Of a DNA stretch of 64,000 bases, positions 31,580 to 42,350 are shown in pieces. The DNA is taken from positions 1 through 64,000 of the forward strand of contig CACHBB010000003.1 in assembly GCA_902577945.1 (NCBI GenBank). The letters run 5' to 3'. The translations under genes and the position numbers were made by a program. The stretch is from an uncultured Alphaproteobacteria bacterium (lineage in GTDB: Bacteria > Pseudomonadota > Alphaproteobacteria > HIMB59 > GCA-002718135). The notes under the pieces are model-generated. The model did not search any database. It saw only the letters and a list, made by a program, of their open reading frames with translations, and was not told the origin of the DNA. The stretch's first letter is position 1; every line of letters begins with the position of its first letter.

Positions 31580-32654
31580 AATCTATTAATTTATAAATTA
31601 AAGAATTAGAGTTTTTAACTTTAATTTTATCTAATTTTTCTCTTATCAACATTGCTTTCTTTTTATTATTATAAATTTCATAAATATAATTTTTTGCTTT
31701 ATTGTAATTAATGTTTTTTTGATCTATAATTATGGCAACGTCATGTTTAACTAAAATAGAAGCATTCTCAAATTGATGATTATCTTTTGCACTGGGTAGT
31801 GGAATTAGAATTGATGGAATACTGTAATCAATTAAATTCCTTATAGTACCTGCACCAGATCTAGAAATCATTAAAGATGTGTTCTCTAATAATTCATCTA
31901 TATTATGAAAATAATTATCTATTATAAATTTAGATTGTATTTTCTCTAAATCAGTTTTTATTTCATCTATTAAATGTTTTGGAGATTGAAATATAAATTT
32001 AATATTTATTTTTTTTTCTTCTTCTATTATTTTAATTAAATTTAAGGCAAATTTTGAAATAAATTCTGATCCCTGACTTCCTCCCAATATACATATCGAG
32101 AACATCTGATCTTCAAATTTTATTTTTTTAGATAAGTCAGCTTGTAGATGCTTTTCAGGTAAGCCAACTACGTGTGTTCTACTTAGATATCTAATACCTA
32201 TTTTTGAAATAATATCAAAATTTAAAAATAATTTATTACAATATTTCAAAAAAAATTTATTTGTTCTCCCGATTATAGAATTTTGTTCATGTATATATAT
32301 ATCGATTTTATAAATAGGCTTTAAAAGCGTACAACATAACATTGGTGCAAATGATGCATAGCTTCCAAAACTAATAACTTTACTTGGCTTAAAGTATAAG
32401 ACGATAAACAAAGATTGAAAAAAACCTAAAATTAAACTGCATAATCCAATTAATTTTTTTATTATATTACCATTTAAATTAGAGCTGTTAATTAAATATA
32501 ATTTTCCATTAAAATTATTTATATAATTATTGCCTCGCTTATCGGAAATAATAACACAATTGCGATTCTTGCTCAAAAGAAAATTACCTAAATTCTCAGA
32601 AGGTATAACATGACCTGCAGTACCACCTGTAATCAATAAAATGTTATTTCTCAC
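31569..32654 (-). CDS. murG: UDP-GlcNAc:lipid I GlcNAc transferase
   Basis: NILLITGGTAGHVIPSENLG, CILGGSQGSEFIS, SRSGAGTIRNL; GTG start overlapping ftsW TGA. Confidence 0.94.
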   Translation of the reverse strand: MRNNILLITGGTAGHVIPSENLGNFLLSKNRNCVIISDKRGNNYINNFNGKLYLINSSNLNGNIIKKLIGLCSLILGFFQSLFIVLYFKPSKVISFGSYASFAPMLCCTLLKPIYKIDIYIHEQNSIIGRTNKFFLKYCNKLFLNFDIISKIGIRYLSRTHVVGLPEKHLQADLSKKIKFEDQMFSICILGGSQGSEFISKFALNLIKIIEEEKKINIKFIFQSPKHLIDEIKTDLEKIQSKFIIDNYFHNIDELLENTSLMISRSGAGTIRNLIDYSIPSILIPLPSAKDNHQFENASILVKHDVAIIIDQKNINYNKAKNYIYEIYNNKKKAMLIREKLDKIKVKNSNSLIYKLIDYEK

Positions 32655-33712
32655 AAGCTTTCATTTTTTTTATTAGTTAAAGATAGTAAAAATCCAAAAA
32701 GCAAAGCAATTGATATCATTGAAGAACCGCCATAACTAACAAATGGAAGAGTCATACCTTTTGTTGGAATCAAACCAATAGAACTAAATATATTTATTAA
32801 ACATTGTAGCCCAAATGAACATATCAAGCCGCTTATAGCTATTATCTTGTAAGGATCCTCTTCTTTTAGAACAATTAACAGAGTTCTTACAATTATTGAT
32901 AAAATAATTAAAATTATAATCAAACAAAATATATATCCTAACTCCTCGCCAGCTACAGCAAATATAAAATCAGTTTTAGCATCAGGTATCTTTTCTTTTA
33001 AAATACCTTGCCCAGGTCCTTTACCTAATAAACCTCCATTCTTGAAAGCTGTTAAGCTGAGATCTATCTGATATGTATCTGATCCTCCTATTCCACCAAG
33101 AAAAGAATTAATTCTTGATTGCACATGATCAAATATAAAATATGAAATTAAAGAAATGCTTAATATAAAAAGAATAGCTATTAAAACTAAAAGTATAGAC
33201 AATCCAGCAACAAATAATTGACAAAAAAAAGTTGCAGAAATTAACACTGTCATACCTAAATCAGGTTGAATTAATATTAATCCTAAAAGAATAAAGAAGT
33301 TAGAAAAAAGTAAAGGTAAATAAAACTTTTTATTTTCTATTGTTTTACTAATACACCATGCTGTAAGAATTACAAAAACAGGTTTAATTATTTCAGATGG
33401 TTGAAGTGTAAAATTTAAAATCTGTATCCATCTTTTTGCACCTTTTACTTCATAGTCTAAAAAAAGAATTATGATCATACAAAATAGTAAAAAAATAAAA
33501 GAAAATAATGAAATTCTTCTTATATTTTTGCTATTAAGATCTGTAACTATACACAGTAAAAAAAAAGAAACTATGAAAAAAATTGAATGCCTATTAATAG
33601 AAAAATATTCATCAATTGAAAAGGAAAGTATTAGTCCAGTAATGCCTAAAGATAAAATTAAAATAAAATTAATTTTATCTACACTTGACCACCATTTTAA
33701 TAAATAACTCAT
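32651..33712 (-). CDS. ftsW: FtsW/SEDS-family peptidoglycan polymerase
   Basis: LNFTLQPSEIIKPVFVILTAW, GLLGKGPGQGILKEKIPDAKTDFIFAVAGEELG, GMTLPFVSYGGSSM. Confidence 0.95.
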   Translation of the reverse strand: MSYLLKWWSSVDKINFILILSLGITGLILSFSIDEYFSINRHSIFFIVSFFLLCIVTDLNSKNIRRISLFSFIFLLFCMIIILFLDYEVKGAKRWIQILNFTLQPSEIIKPVFVILTAWCISKTIENKKFYLPLLFSNFFILLGLILIQPDLGMTVLISATFFCQLFVAGLSILLVLIAILFILSISLISYFIFDHVQSRINSFLGGIGGSDTYQIDLSLTAFKNGGLLGKGPGQGILKEKIPDAKTDFIFAVAGEELGYIFCLIIILIILSIIVRTLLIVLKEEDPYKIIAISGLICSFGLQCLINIFSSIGLIPTKGMTLPFVSYGGSSMISIALLFGFLLSLTNKKNESL

Positions 33713-35034
33713 AATTTAGAGAGGTTTTCGTTTATTAATTTTGTAAAATCTTTTCCTCTTTCTTCAAAATTTTTATATTGATCGTAAGAAGTACAGGCAG
33801 GGGCAAATAATATATTTAAGTTATTATTGGTATTATTTTTTAAATCCTTAAATATTTCTTTAATTACTAATTTAAGATTTTTAAACTTTTTTACTTTTAT
33901 TGATTTTGTTAGAATTTTATTAATAAGAATAGAAGATTTTCCAAATGTATAAATACAAATAATTTTATCTTTATAATTCAAAATTTTTTCAAAATTTTTT
34001 TCCTTAGCAATTCCGCCTAATACTAAAAAAATATTTTTATAATTTTGGATAGAATTAATGGTTGAATTAATATTAGTTGATTTACTATTGTTTATGATTT
34101 TTAATCTTCTATTTTTGAAGATAACACTAGATCTGAAAGGTAAGCCTTTAAAATTTTTTATAGCATTAATAAAATTTTTTTCAGGTATTTTTAATATTTT
34201 AGTACAAATATAAGCAATCAATATATTTTGATTATTAAAACTTCCCTCAAAATCTTTTGATAATTTTTTAATTGAGAGTTTCTTATTATTTTTAAAATAA
34301 TTATCAAAAATAAAGTTTTCTTGTATATAAATATCCGCAGATTTATCAAAAGTTGAAAAACTAATTTTATTTTTTATTTTTTTATCAAAAAATATTTTTT
34401 TTGAATACTTATCATCAATTGAAAATAAATTTATTCCGTGATTTGTAATTATATTTTTCTTTTGCTTAATATAATCATTAATATCTTTATATCTATCAAG
34501 ATGATCATTATCCAAATTTGTAATAACTGAAATATTAGATGGTATATTTTTTACTGTTTCTAATTGAAATGAGCTTAACTCTACAACATGATATTTATAT
34601 TTATTTTGTGAAATGAATGCATTACATAAAGGTTCACCAATATTGCCACCAACAAATGTTTTGTTGCTAGTTTTTTTTAAAATATTTCCAATTAATTTGG
34701 TTGTGGTCGACTTTCCATTTGTTCCTGTAATGGCAATTATCTTTTCTTTTTTTATTTTTGAGAGATATAAATTGACATCTCTATTTAATTTTGTCGAGTT
34801 TTTGATCAATTGAAACTTACTCTGTCTTAAAGAAATACCTGGTGAAACATATATGCACTTAAAATCATGAAGATTACTTTTATATGGGCTAAAAAAAAAT
34901 TTAGAATTAAATGTTTTTTTTAATTTCTCTCTTATTGCTTTGTTATCATCCCAAATTTTAAATTTTATATTTTCTTTATTAAATAATTTTACTATTGATA
35001 TACCCGTTTTTTGTAATCCATAGACCAGATACAT
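33709..35034 (-). CDS. murD: UDP-N-acetylmuramoylalanine--D-glutamate ligase
   Basis: VYGLQKTGISIVKLF, AITGTNGKSTTTKLIG, NNSKSTNINSTINSIQ, LFAPACTSYDQYKNFEERG. Confidence 0.94.
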   Translation of the reverse strand: MYLVYGLQKTGISIVKLFNKENIKFKIWDDNKAIREKLKKTFNSKFFFSPYKSNLHDFKCIYVSPGISLRQSKFQLIKNSTKLNRDVNLYLSKIKKEKIIAITGTNGKSTTTKLIGNILKKTSNKTFVGGNIGEPLCNAFISQNKYKYHVVELSSFQLETVKNIPSNISVITNLDNDHLDRYKDINDYIKQKKNIITNHGINLFSIDDKYSKKIFFDKKIKNKISFSTFDKSADIYIQENFIFDNYFKNNKKLSIKKLSKDFEGSFNNQNILIAYICTKILKIPEKNFINAIKNFKGLPFRSSVIFKNRRLKIINNSKSTNINSTINSIQNYKNIFLVLGGIAKEKNFEKILNYKDKIICIYTFGKSSILINKILTKSIKVKKFKNLKLVIKEIFKDLKNNTNNNLNILFAPACTSYDQYKNFEERGKDFTKLINENLSKL

Positions 35035-35035
35035 G

Positions 35036-36124
35036 CTATCTAATTCTTAAAGTTGCTAATCCAATTAGAGCCAAAACTATAGTTATTATCCAGAAACGTA
35101 TAACAATGGTTGATTCTGCCCAACCCTTTTTTTCAAAATGATGATGTAAAGGAGCCATAAGGAATACTCTTTTTCCAGAGATCTTAAAAATTAACACTTG
35201 TATTACTACCGAAAATGTTTCCAGTACAAATAATCCTCCAATTATAGCAAGTAATATTTCTTGTTTGCACATTATAGAGATTGACCCTAGTGAACCCCCA
35301 AGTGCAAGTGATCCTGTATCTCCCATAAATACTTTAGCGGGTGGTGCGTTGAACCAAAGAAATCCAAGAGCGGCACCAATTAATGCCCCACAAAAAACAG
35401 CTAATTCACTTGTCCCGGGAATATATTGAATAAGTAGATAATTTGAAAAAACAATATTGCCACATATGTAAGTTATAAAAGCAAAAGACATAGCTACAAT
35501 CATTACTGGAACAATTGCTAATCCATCTAGTCCATCAGTCAGATTTACTGCATTAGCAGAGCCAATTATTATAAAAATAGATATAAAAATATAAAAAATT
35601 CCAAAATCTATAATCAAGTTTTTGAAAAATGGGAAAGTCATTGAATGACTAATGCTTTTATCTAAATTAATAGTAATAAAATAAGTTATTAATAATCCAA
35701 ATAATATTTGAATAATTATTCTTGATTTTGAAGAAATACCTGAGCTTGAGTTAGTAATAATTTTTTTATAATCATCAGCAAATCCAATTAAACCAAATAT
35801 TAAGATAGTTATAATAGCAATCCAAATAAAAATATTTTTTAAATCTGCCCATAAGATAGTAGAAACTAAAACACTTAAGATTATTAATAGACCTCCCATT
35901 GTAGGTGTACCCTTTTTAGCAATAATATGTGACTCAGGTCCATCTTTTCTTATTGGTTGACCAGCAGGCTGAATATTTGACAATTTTGTGATTATATAAT
36001 TACCAAATATTAATGAAAAAAATAAACCAGTAAGGATTGCGGCTCCAGATCTAAAAGTAATATAACTAAAAATATTTAAAAAACTAAATATTGATTGATA
36101 CTCATATGCTAGATATTTAATCAA
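35036..36124 (-). CDS. mraY: Phospho-MurNAc-pentapeptide transferase
   Basis: KKGTPTMGGLLI, NLTDGLDGLAI, PAKVFMGDTGSLALGG, APLHHHFEKKGWAES. Confidence 0.97.
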   Translation of the reverse strand: MIKYLAYEYQSIFSFLNIFSYITFRSGAAILTGLFFSLIFGNYIITKLSNIQPAGQPIRKDGPESHIIAKKGTPTMGGLLIILSVLVSTILWADLKNIFIWIAIITILIFGLIGFADDYKKIITNSSSGISSKSRIIIQILFGLLITYFITINLDKSISHSMTFPFFKNLIIDFGIFYIFISIFIIIGSANAVNLTDGLDGLAIVPVMIVAMSFAFITYICGNIVFSNYLLIQYIPGTSELAVFCGALIGAALGFLWFNAPPAKVFMGDTGSLALGGSLGSISIMCKQEILLAIIGGLFVLETFSVVIQVLIFKISGKRVFLMAPLHHHFEKKGWAESTIVIRFWIITIVLALIGLATLRIR

Positions 36125-37491
36125 GACAATTTTCCTTTTGTTAATAATAGTTTTACAAATTTATTTACTTCAGTTGAATTTGAACATTTACTTAAAATAA
36201 TGTCATCTTTATGAATTTTCTCTTCTAAAAATTGCATGATACTATTTTTATTTTTAAGATAGATAAATTCATTTTTTGGATTAATTAATTTTTTTATAGA
36301 TCTTAAATAGAATTCGCCACATAAAATTACAAACTTAAAATTGTATTTTTCAATATGATACAATAAATTTAGATGCATTTTATTAGTATTACTGCCTAAT
36401 TCATTCATATTACCTATTATTAATATTTTTTTATTATTGTCTTTTTTTAAATTATAAAAATAATCAATTGTCTGAAGCATTGTATCAGGATTGGCATTAT
36501 AAGACTCATCTATAATTTTTATTTTTCTTTTATTGATTAAGACTGTATGAGTAAGTCCTCTTCCATCTACAGGCTTTAAATAATGATGATTTTTTGTTAT
36601 GGTCTGAATTTTTAAGGAGTTTTCGGAAAAGAAAGCGTAACAAAATAGGAGATTTGCTAATCTAAAAATTATAGGTAAATTTATTTTTAATAATACATTT
36701 TTTTTATTAATAGAAAAAACTACTTGGTAAAAGTTTTTTTTATGAATTATATTTTTAATAAAATATTTATTTAAATTTGAACCTAAACGAATAATTTTTA
36801 ATTTTTTTTCTTTTTTTGCTTTTTGCAATATTATATCTTCATATATATTTGTTTTATTTAAATATAATTTTTCTCTTAATTTATTATATTTTTCAGAAAA
36901 AATATCTGCTTTTTCTCTTGCTATATTATTTTTTGATTTAAAATATTCAAGATGTGTTGATTGAATATTTGTAATAAATATTTCTGCAGGTTTTACTATT
37001 TTTGTAAGATTTTTAATTTCACCAAAATTGTTAGTTCCTATTTCAAATATTGAATAATTTGATTTCAAATTTAAATTTAATATAGAAATTAAAACTCCTA
37101 ATTTATTGTTATAACTTTTTTCAGAATATGAAATTACAAAATTCTTTTTTAAAAAAAAAGCTAATGTTTCTTTCAGAGTTGTTTTTCCTGCGCTTCCTGT
37201 TATACCAACTACTTTTCCAGTATAAAGATCTCTCTTTCTAACAGCAAGACTGGTTAAATAAGAATATAAATTTTTAACATAAATAACCTCATTTCTTTTA
37301 ATATGACTTCTTTTGTCAGTTAAACAAAACTTAGCTCCTTTTTTTAGTGCAGATAAAATAAATTTATTTCCATGATAATTTTTTCCTTGTAATGCTAAAA
37401 ATATATCACCCTTTTTAATATCTTTACTAGAAATTTTGACCTTGTTTTTTTTTGAAATAATATATTCTTCTAACTTTAATTTATAATTCAT
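36121..37491 (-). CDS. murF: UDP-MurNAc-tripeptide--D-Ala-D-Ala ligase
   Basis: VVGITGSAGKTTLKETLAFFL, FEIGTNNFGEI, IDESYNANPDTM. Confidence 0.94.
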   Translation of the reverse strand: MNYKLKLEEYIISKKNKVKISSKDIKKGDIFLALQGKNYHGNKFILSALKKGAKFCLTDKRSHIKRNEVIYVKNLYSYLTSLAVRKRDLYTGKVVGITGSAGKTTLKETLAFFLKKNFVISYSEKSYNNKLGVLISILNLNLKSNYSIFEIGTNNFGEIKNLTKIVKPAEIFITNIQSTHLEYFKSKNNIAREKADIFSEKYNKLREKLYLNKTNIYEDIILQKAKKEKKLKIIRLGSNLNKYFIKNIIHKKNFYQVVFSINKKNVLLKINLPIIFRLANLLFCYAFFSENSLKIQTITKNHHYLKPVDGRGLTHTVLINKRKIKIIDESYNANPDTMLQTIDYFYNLKKDNNKKILIIGNMNELGSNTNKMHLNLLYHIEKYNFKFVILCGEFYLRSIKKLINPKNEFIYLKNKNSIMQFLEEKIHKDDIILSKCSNSTEVNKFVKLLLTKGKLS

Positions 37492-38905
37492 TTTTAAAAG
37501 TATTTTTTACAATTTCAGCATCGTTCAAATTAATTACTCTATTTTTTAGTATTTGAATTTTTTCATGTCCCTTACCAGCTATTATTAAAGTTTCATTTTT
37601 ATTTAAATCTTTTAAGGCTTTAATTATTGCTTTTTTTCTACCTGGAACTTCAATTCCTCCTGTACAATATCTAAGAATTTCTTTTCTTATTTTTGTTGGA
37701 TCCTCATTTCTTGGATTATCATCAGTTATATAAACTCTAGAGGAATGATCTTTGGCAATAATTGCCATTTTTTTTCTCTTACCTTTATCTCTATCTCCGC
37801 CACAACCAAATAATAGTACTGGTTTCTTATTATTTGAAACTAAAGAAAGTAAAACTTTTTTTAGAGCTTCAGGTGTATGAGCGTAATCAACTATAATTTT
37901 ACAATTTTTTTTCTTATAATAAAATTTTTGCAATCTTCCTGGTGGATTTTTAATATTATGTAATACTTTTACAATTTTTTTTTCTTCAATATCTAAAGCC
38001 AGACAACATGCAATAGCGCATTCTAAATTTTGTAATTCTATATCTGTACTTAAATTTAATTTATCTATAATATATTTTTTTTTATTAATATAGAGCATGA
38101 GATTTTTTTTATTTTTTTTAAAAAAAATATTTTTTTCTCCAAAAATAATTACTTTTATTTTTCTAATATTTAATATTTTTATTAATTTATTAATATTTTT
38201 AATTCTAGAATTAATTACAGCAATGCCATTTTCTAAAAGATATTTACTAAATAATTTATATTTTGCGTTTTTATATTCTTTTAAAGTTTTATGATAATCA
38301 AGATGATCACTGGATATATTAGTAATGGCAGCAATGTTAATTGGAAAATTTCTTAATCTATTTTGATCTAGAGCATGACTTGAAGCTTCAAAAATAAAAG
38401 TATTTTTTCTAATATTTTTTCGAGATCCATATTTGTACAATTCTGTACAAGCTGGTGTTGTTAAATTAGTGTCTTTAGTTTTTTTTCCATTATTAAAATA
38501 ACCTAATGTTCCTAGAGTAGTGTTTTCAACATTAATTGATGTTAATATTTTTGAAATATACCAAACTACAGATGTTTTGCCATTTGTCCCAGTTACTGCT
38601 ATACTTTTATAAGGGGGATTAAATATTTTTTTTAATAATTTATCTGTCTCTAAATTTATATTTGAAACTATAAATTGTGCAATATTTGCAAATTTATGAT
38701 ATTTATTTGAAATAATTGCAGGTACTTTATTTCTTAATGCCTCAATTAAATATTCATTTTTTAAATTCAAATTTTTATTCCAAATAAAAATGGTATTTTT
38801 GTTTGTAAATTTTGAGTTAGAAGTAATTGAAAAAAAAATTTTGTTTTTCTTAAAATTATATGTTTTATTAACTCTAATTATTTTAATAAGATCAGATAGA
38901 AGCAT
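37481..38905 (-). CDS. murE: UDP-MurNAc-L-Ala-D-Glu--2,6-diaminopimelate ligase
   Basis: SIAVTGTNGKTSVVWYIS, TNISSDHLDYHKT, VDYAHTPEALKKVL, DDNPRNEDP (meso-DAP motif). Confidence 0.95.
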   Translation of the reverse strand: MLLSDLIKIIRVNKTYNFKKNKIFFSITSNSKFTNKNTIFIWNKNLNLKNEYLIEALRNKVPAIISNKYHKFANIAQFIVSNINLETDKLLKKIFNPPYKSIAVTGTNGKTSVVWYISKILTSINVENTTLGTLGYFNNGKKTKDTNLTTPACTELYKYGSRKNIRKNTFIFEASSHALDQNRLRNFPINIAAITNISSDHLDYHKTLKEYKNAKYKLFSKYLLENGIAVINSRIKNINKLIKILNIRKIKVIIFGEKNIFFKKNKKNLMLYINKKKYIIDKLNLSTDIELQNLECAIACCLALDIEEKKIVKVLHNIKNPPGRLQKFYYKKKNCKIIVDYAHTPEALKKVLLSLVSNNKKPVLLFGCGGDRDKGKRKKMAIIAKDHSSRVYITDDNPRNEDPTKIRKEILRYCTGGIEVPGRKKAIIKALKDLNKNETLIIAGKGHEKIQILKNRVINLNDAEIVKNTFKNEL

Positions 38906-40541
38906 TGAACACTCTATAATTTGATTTTGTGTCTGCTTTTAGAAGTTTGTTATTATTTTTTTTTGGTATATTCATGATTTTAATCATATCTAATATAATT
39001 TCTTTAACAAGCGGGGCATTTACTCTAGCACCAGTCATTTTTTGATCTGTTCCTGCTTCTTTTTTAGGATATTCAATTGCGGTATAAATAACATATTTTG
39101 GGCTTTTAATGGGAAAAACACCTATAAAGGAAGTTAGGTTTCTATCTTTATAGTAACCTCCTTTTGGATTTAATAGCTCAGATGTACCAGTTTTCCCACC
39201 TACTTGGTAACCATCAATTTTAACTCTTGGACCAGTATATTCAGTTTTTAACACTACTGAATTAAGTAAATTCAAAAAAAATTTAGAGGAATTTTCATTT
39301 TTTAATATTTGATTTCTTATTAGTTTGTTATTTAATTTAAGTGTAGGAAAAACTTCAAATCCATTGTTTGATAATGTTGCATATGCTTTTACTAAATGAA
39401 GTGGAGTTACTGAAAAACCATGACCAAAGCCAATAGTAGCCGTCTCTTTTAAACCCCAATTATTTTTATTCCCTAGTGGATTTGCTGCTTCCTTATTTTC
39501 AATATCAATTCTATCGTTAAATCCAATTACATCAAAGAAAGCTTTCTGATTTTTTTTCCCTATCAATGTTGCAATTTGTGCAGTTCCAATATTTGAAGAC
39601 TCAACAATTATTTTTTCTACATCATATATGCCATTACCTTTATATTTATCATGATCACCAATATTGAGGTATTTTTTAGTTATATCAAAAGTCATTTGAG
39701 GATTTATAAGCCCATAATCATAACCCATAGTTGCTGTAATAGGTTTAAAAGTTGATCCCATTTCAAAATTAGATTGAAAAACTTTATTAATTAGATTTTT
39801 TTCATTAAATGATGATTTATTTTGTGGATTATAATCAGGTAAACTTACAGATGATAAAATCTGACCACTATGAATGTCCATTACTAAAGCTAACCCTGAA
39901 TCTGCTCTATAATGATTTACAGATTTCATTAAATTATTTCTTACTTTTTGCTGTAAATTAATATCCAAACTTAAATGTAAATTTTTAGAATTAGATAACT
40001 CATCATTATAAAATCTTTCAATACCATTTTGACCATTTTGATCGACATCTACGTGACCAACTATATGGGATGCAATATTTTTATATGGGTATATTCTTTT
40101 AAATTCGTTATGACTTTTTATGTTTATTTCACCTAAGTTTATTATCTCTTGATACTCTTTTGGAGTTACATTTCTTTTTATCCAGATGAATTTATTTTTT
40201 GAGTTTAATTTTTTTTCTAATTTTATTTTGTCTAAATCTAATATTGATGATAATTTATATGATAAAATTTCTTTATCTTTTATCTTATTTGGATTTATAG
40301 ATAACGAAGTACTTATAATTGATGTAGCAAGAATATTGCCATTTCTATCATAAATTTCACCTCTTATATTTTCTTTATCAAAAGCATATTTTTGTTCAAT
40401 AATTTCAGGAAACAACATTATTGATGAAATTCTATAGATCGAAATAAGATAAACAAAAATAAAAATGATAATAGAAAAAAAAACGCGACTATGGAGAATT
40501 TTTAATGAATCACTATCAAACAATTTAAACTTATTATTCAT
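38892..40541 (-). CDS. ftsI: Penicillin-binding protein 3 / FtsI transpeptidase
   Basis: GSTFKPITATMGYD (SxxK), SSN motif, KTGTSELLNPKGGYY (KTG). Confidence 0.95.
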   Translation of the reverse strand: MNNKFKLFDSDSLKILHSRVFFSIIIFIFVYLISIYRISSIMLFPEIIEQKYAFDKENIRGEIYDRNGNILATSIISTSLSINPNKIKDKEILSYKLSSILDLDKIKLEKKLNSKNKFIWIKRNVTPKEYQEIINLGEINIKSHNEFKRIYPYKNIASHIVGHVDVDQNGQNGIERFYNDELSNSKNLHLSLDINLQQKVRNNLMKSVNHYRADSGLALVMDIHSGQILSSVSLPDYNPQNKSSFNEKNLINKVFQSNFEMGSTFKPITATMGYDYGLINPQMTFDITKKYLNIGDHDKYKGNGIYDVEKIIVESSNIGTAQIATLIGKKNQKAFFDVIGFNDRIDIENKEAANPLGNKNNWGLKETATIGFGHGFSVTPLHLVKAYATLSNNGFEVFPTLKLNNKLIRNQILKNENSSKFFLNLLNSVVLKTEYTGPRVKIDGYQVGGKTGTSELLNPKGGYYKDRNLTSFIGVFPIKSPKYVIYTAIEYPKKEAGTDQKMTGARVNAPLVKEIILDMIKIMNIPKKNNNKLLKADTKSNYRVFNASI

Positions 40542-40545
40542 TAAA

Positions 40546-40860
40546 CTAATTCTTTGTATTTACTAATTTTACGTTTTGATCTGTATTTTTTAACTGATTT
40601 AATGAAATTACATTTGGCATAATTATTTCTTTTGATATTGGAAAATATAATGAATATAAATTTTTTAAATAAGAACTATTTTGATGAGTTATAAATTCAA
40701 TTTTGTTTATTTTAATATCTTCTTTAAGTTTTGAGATTTCAATTTTTAAATTGATATTATTTTTTTCAATTTCTCTCGTTTTATTTGCAATAAATATCAT
40801 TAAAAATACCAACAACAAATTTAAACACATAAAAGAAATAATAGATTTAGTGTATTTCAT
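40546..40860 (-). CDS. ftsL: FtsL-like divisome protein
   Basis: 104 aa, single N-terminal TM plus short coiled-coil-like segment, between rsmH and ftsI. Confidence 0.7.
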   Translation of the reverse strand: MKYTKSIISFMCLNLLLVFLMIFIANKTREIEKNNINLKIEISKLKEDIKINKIEFITHQNSSYLKNLYSLYFPISKEIIMPNVISLNQLKNTDQNVKLVNTKN

Positions 40861-41799
40861 TTAAATTTTCTTAGCTACCCGGAGTTTTGCCGATCTTGAT
40901 CTGGGATTTATTAAAATCTCAGAGTCTTTTGGCACTAATGGTTTTTTGGTGATTATTTTAAGTTGAGTTGCCATATTATCAGGTAACTCCGGGTAGTGGC
41001 GGGAGGAACGCCATCGTTTACCACTGTTGTGGTTAAAAAAATCTTTCACAACTCTATCTTCTAGACTTTGGAAAGAAACTACTAAAATTAATCCATTGGG
41101 ATTAAGAATGTTAATTGTTTTTTTTAAACTTGTTTTTAATTCATTTAATTCATCATTTACATATATTCTTAAAGCTTGAAAAGTTTTAGTTGCAGGGTGA
41201 ATATTTTTTTTTAAATAAATTTTCTTTGGGATAGATTGTTTTATAATATCTGATAATTCAGTTGTTGTTTCTATAAATTTAATTTTTCTATTTTTAACAA
41301 TTTCTTTTGCAATAATTCTTGAATATCTTTCTTCTCCGTAATCAAAAATTATTTTTGCTAAATTTTTTTCATCATATTTATTTACAATTTCAAATGCATT
41401 TCTTGTGTCTTGCCCCATTTGCATATTAAGTGGTCCTTCTTTACTAAAAGAAAAACCTCTTTTCGAAATATCTATTTGATTTGAACTGGTACCTAAATCA
41501 TACAGTATTACATCAAATTTTTTATTTTTTAATCTAGAATCTTTTACTATTTTATCTATGTTACTAAATTTATCGTTTACTAATGAAAAATTTTTAAACT
41601 TAAGCGATATATCTTTTGATAAGATTTTTGATATGGGGTCTCTGTCGATAGCTAACAATTCAGAGACATTGAAATTTTTTAATATAGCTCTTGAATAACC
41701 TCCACCTCCAAAAGTAGCATCTATTATATTAATAGATTTTTGAGGTGGGATATAAGATATTACTTCTTTAAGCATTACTGGTTTATGTAAGTTTTTCAT
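40861..41799 (-). CDS. rsmH: 16S rRNA (cytosine1402-N4)-methyltransferase
   Basis: HKPVMLKEVISYI, DATFGGGGYSRAIL, ILYDLGTSSNQIDISKRGFSF, HPATKTFQALRIYVNDEL. Confidence 0.96.
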   Translation of the reverse strand: MKNLHKPVMLKEVISYIPPQKSINIIDATFGGGGYSRAILKNFNVSELLAIDRDPISKILSKDISLKFKNFSLVNDKFSNIDKIVKDSRLKNKKFDVILYDLGTSSNQIDISKRGFSFSKEGPLNMQMGQDTRNAFEIVNKYDEKNLAKIIFDYGEERYSRIIAKEIVKNRKIKFIETTTELSDIIKQSIPKKIYLKKNIHPATKTFQALRIYVNDELNELKTSLKKTINILNPNGLILVVSFQSLEDRVVKDFFNHNSGKRWRSSRHYPELPDNMATQLKIITKKPLVPKDSEILINPRSRSAKLRVAKKI

Positions 41800-41800
41800 T

Positions 41801-42262
41801 TCATTTATTTTGAGTTAAAATTGATGTTAGTGATTTTTTTTCTTTTAAAAGTCTTTTTCTAGATATTTCAGAATTAATAATGCCACTTTTTGGTTCCCAA
41901 ATTTGAAAAAAGTGACCTTGACCAAAAAAAGCTGCTTCAGATTTAATATTTGCATAATTTTTTAATTCTTCTGGAATTAGAAATCTTCCTTCTTTATCTA
42001 TATTTGTTGGAATTATTTCGGAAAAAATTGATGTAGAAAAATCATTATGTTCTTCTGAAAAAAAATCTAAATTATTAATTCTTTTTGCAATTTCTTCTAA
42101 TCTTTGAATACCACAACCCTCTATGGAAGAAGTTTTAATTGATTTATATAATATTATTTCATTCCTACTTGATTTAGGAAGTGAATTTCTGAAAGATGAA
42201 GGAAAAGAAACTCTTCCCTTTTTATCAATCTTATTAAAATATCTGGATACAAATAAATCCAT
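41801..42262 (-). CDS. mraZ: Transcriptional regulator MraZ
   Basis: Two SpoVT/AbrB-like repeats: NKIDKKGRVSFPSSFR and PTNIDKEGRFLIPEELKNYANI; first gene of the cluster. Confidence 0.93.
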   Translation of the reverse strand: MDLFVSRYFNKIDKKGRVSFPSSFRNSLPKSSRNEIILYKSIKTSSIEGCGIQRLEEIAKRINNLDFFSEEHNDFSTSIFSEIIPTNIDKEGRFLIPEELKNYANIKSEAAFFGQGHFFQIWEPKSGIINSEISRKRLLKEKKSLTSILTQNK

Positions 42263-42268
42263 AATTTA

Positions 42269-42302
42269 TGGGTTATCATGGGATTATATGGGCGTCAATG
42301 GG
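42269..42302. promoter_or_regulatory. Putative MraZ operator: four TGGG boxes at exact 10-nt spacing
   Basis: TGGG at 42269, 42279, 42289 and 42299 (TGGGttatcaTGGGattataTGGGcgtcaaTGGG); minus-strand TATAAT lies between boxes; 6 bp from the mraZ start codon. Confidence 0.8.
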
Positions 42303-42350
42303 ATATCTATAATTTTTTAATGTTCTTATTCTGTTCCTAAATTAAATTAA

